Source of the DNA: Prorocentrum cordatum
Lineage: Eukaryota; Sar; Dinophyceae; Prorocentrales; Prorocentraceae
Reading direction: 5' to 3'
Assembly (NCBI GenBank): GCA_963575745.1
Contig: CAUYUJ010011581.1
Coordinates: 175,001 to 237,000, forward strand
DNA length: 62,000 bases
Made by a program: the position numbers and the translations under genes. Numbering within the stretch: position 1 is the stretch's first letter; each line of letters starts with the position of its first letter. The notes beneath the pieces were generated by a model. That model had not been told where the DNA came from. It made no database searches and saw only the letters and a list, made by a program, of their open reading frames with translations. Of this stretch, positions 61,580 to 62,000 are shown piece by piece.

Positions 61580-61668
61580 TCGCCCAGGCCTTCGAAAGTC
61601 GTCTCGGGATGAACACTGGGTCATGGGGAAGAAGGGGTCCAGACATGAAGGAGACGACGATTCTGGGC
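61580..61668 (-). repeat. Repeat C module (reverse)
   Basis: AAAGTCGTCTCGGGATGAAC ... GAAGGGGTCCAGAC, the reverse of GGTCTGGACC ... TTCATCCCGAGTCGTTT. Confidence 0.7.
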
Positions 61669-61739
61669 GGCGTCAACCTTCATGTGAGGAAGAGTTACCG
61701 GTACCGCTTCCCTCGTTTTCGCGTTTTGGGGCCTCCTAA

Positions 61740-61905
61740 TCAAATTATAATTTATTTACATATGTACATATGTATACATATTTATTTAATTATATACGCA
61801 TTGGTTACTGCTACGTATCGGTGTATAACATTGTGTGTCTTTGCGTTATGTATGTATGCATGCATGAATGTATGTGTATATATAAATAAATGGAGACATA
61901 GAGAT
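61740..61905. repeat. AT-rich low-complexity DNA
   Basis: ATATGTATACATATTTATTT and ATGTATGCATGC variants. Confidence 0.8.
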
Positions 61906-62000
61906 CAACAAGTGCTTCTCAACCTTGAGTTTTTCTTTGACTTCGGCTCTGCTGGGGCCCTCTGGGCCCCAGGAGCATAGAGACTGGATCGGGGCCGAAA

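Noticed and set aside
1-62000. tRNA, rRNA, snRNA and spliced-leader genes
   Set aside because: I looked for cloverleaf features, rRNA cores and the dinoflagellate spliced-leader sequence by eye and found none. A covariance-model scan would be needed to exclude small RNAs.

Overview
This window looks like nuclear DNA of a dinoflagellate. It is GC-rich and gene-poor, and it is full of microsatellite and minisatellite tracts and short transposons with terminal inverted repeats (TIRs). The few coding exons I can trust are joined by introns with GT, GC or GA donors, and almost every junction reads AG|G at both ends. That splice pattern, together with introns that are themselves copies of dispersed repeats (introner-like elements), is known from dinoflagellates. 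Genus is not determinable from the sequence; a high-GC lineage such as Prorocentrum is only a guess. One 100-base assembly gap lies at 2582-2681. I saw no tRNA, rRNA, CRISPR array or bacterial operon.

Two split genes, both on the + strand, stand out. (1) An AlkB-family 2-oxoglutarate/Fe(II) oxygenase, most like ALKBH8/ALKBH4, at about 33271-37283 in four recognised exons: 33271-33446, 33882-34121, 36685-36735 and 36891-37283. Its last intron (36736-36890) has TIRs and a perfect 8-bp target-site duplication; its 2.6-kb second intron holds a 12-copy 90-bp satellite and an antisense LINE fragment. (2) A secreted, cysteine-containing, heavily sequon-bearing coiled-coil protein at about 46521-61484, probably running past the window end, in six proposed exons: 46521-46654, 48107-48190, 48972-49077, 51413-52219, 52356-52778 and 61348-61484. 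Splice phases agree at every junction. One of its introns (52220-52355) is a copy of a repeat found elsewhere in the window. A third, weaker candidate is a membrane-protein exon at 5612-6013.

Layout. 1-5 kb: minisatellites, a CA/GT tract with the gap, a poly-T tract, GTC triplets and a TTGCACCACATA-type repeat. 5-16 kb: the membrane exon, then many dispersed TIR elements between TCC/GGA tracts. 16-27 kb: CAGCCT and 72-bp tandem arrays, CCCTATAG repeats, TCC tracts and two blocks of a CCATCCGGCG repeat. 27-33 kb: dispersed TIR elements and a long GAC/GCC triplet block. 33-37 kb: the AlkB gene. 37-46 kb: triplet tracts, a GTT tract and a second satellite array that shares its unit core and left flank with the array inside the AlkB gene. 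46-62 kb: the coiled-coil gene, whose last visible intron (about 8.6 kb) is filled with degenerate repeats, a (TA)n tract, a ~200-bp tandem array and GTAT/GT-rich DNA.

Most very long open frames in the window are artefacts of repeats whose unit length is a multiple of three, and I have not annotated them. Apart from the two main genes, I regard the sequence as non-genic repeat DNA.
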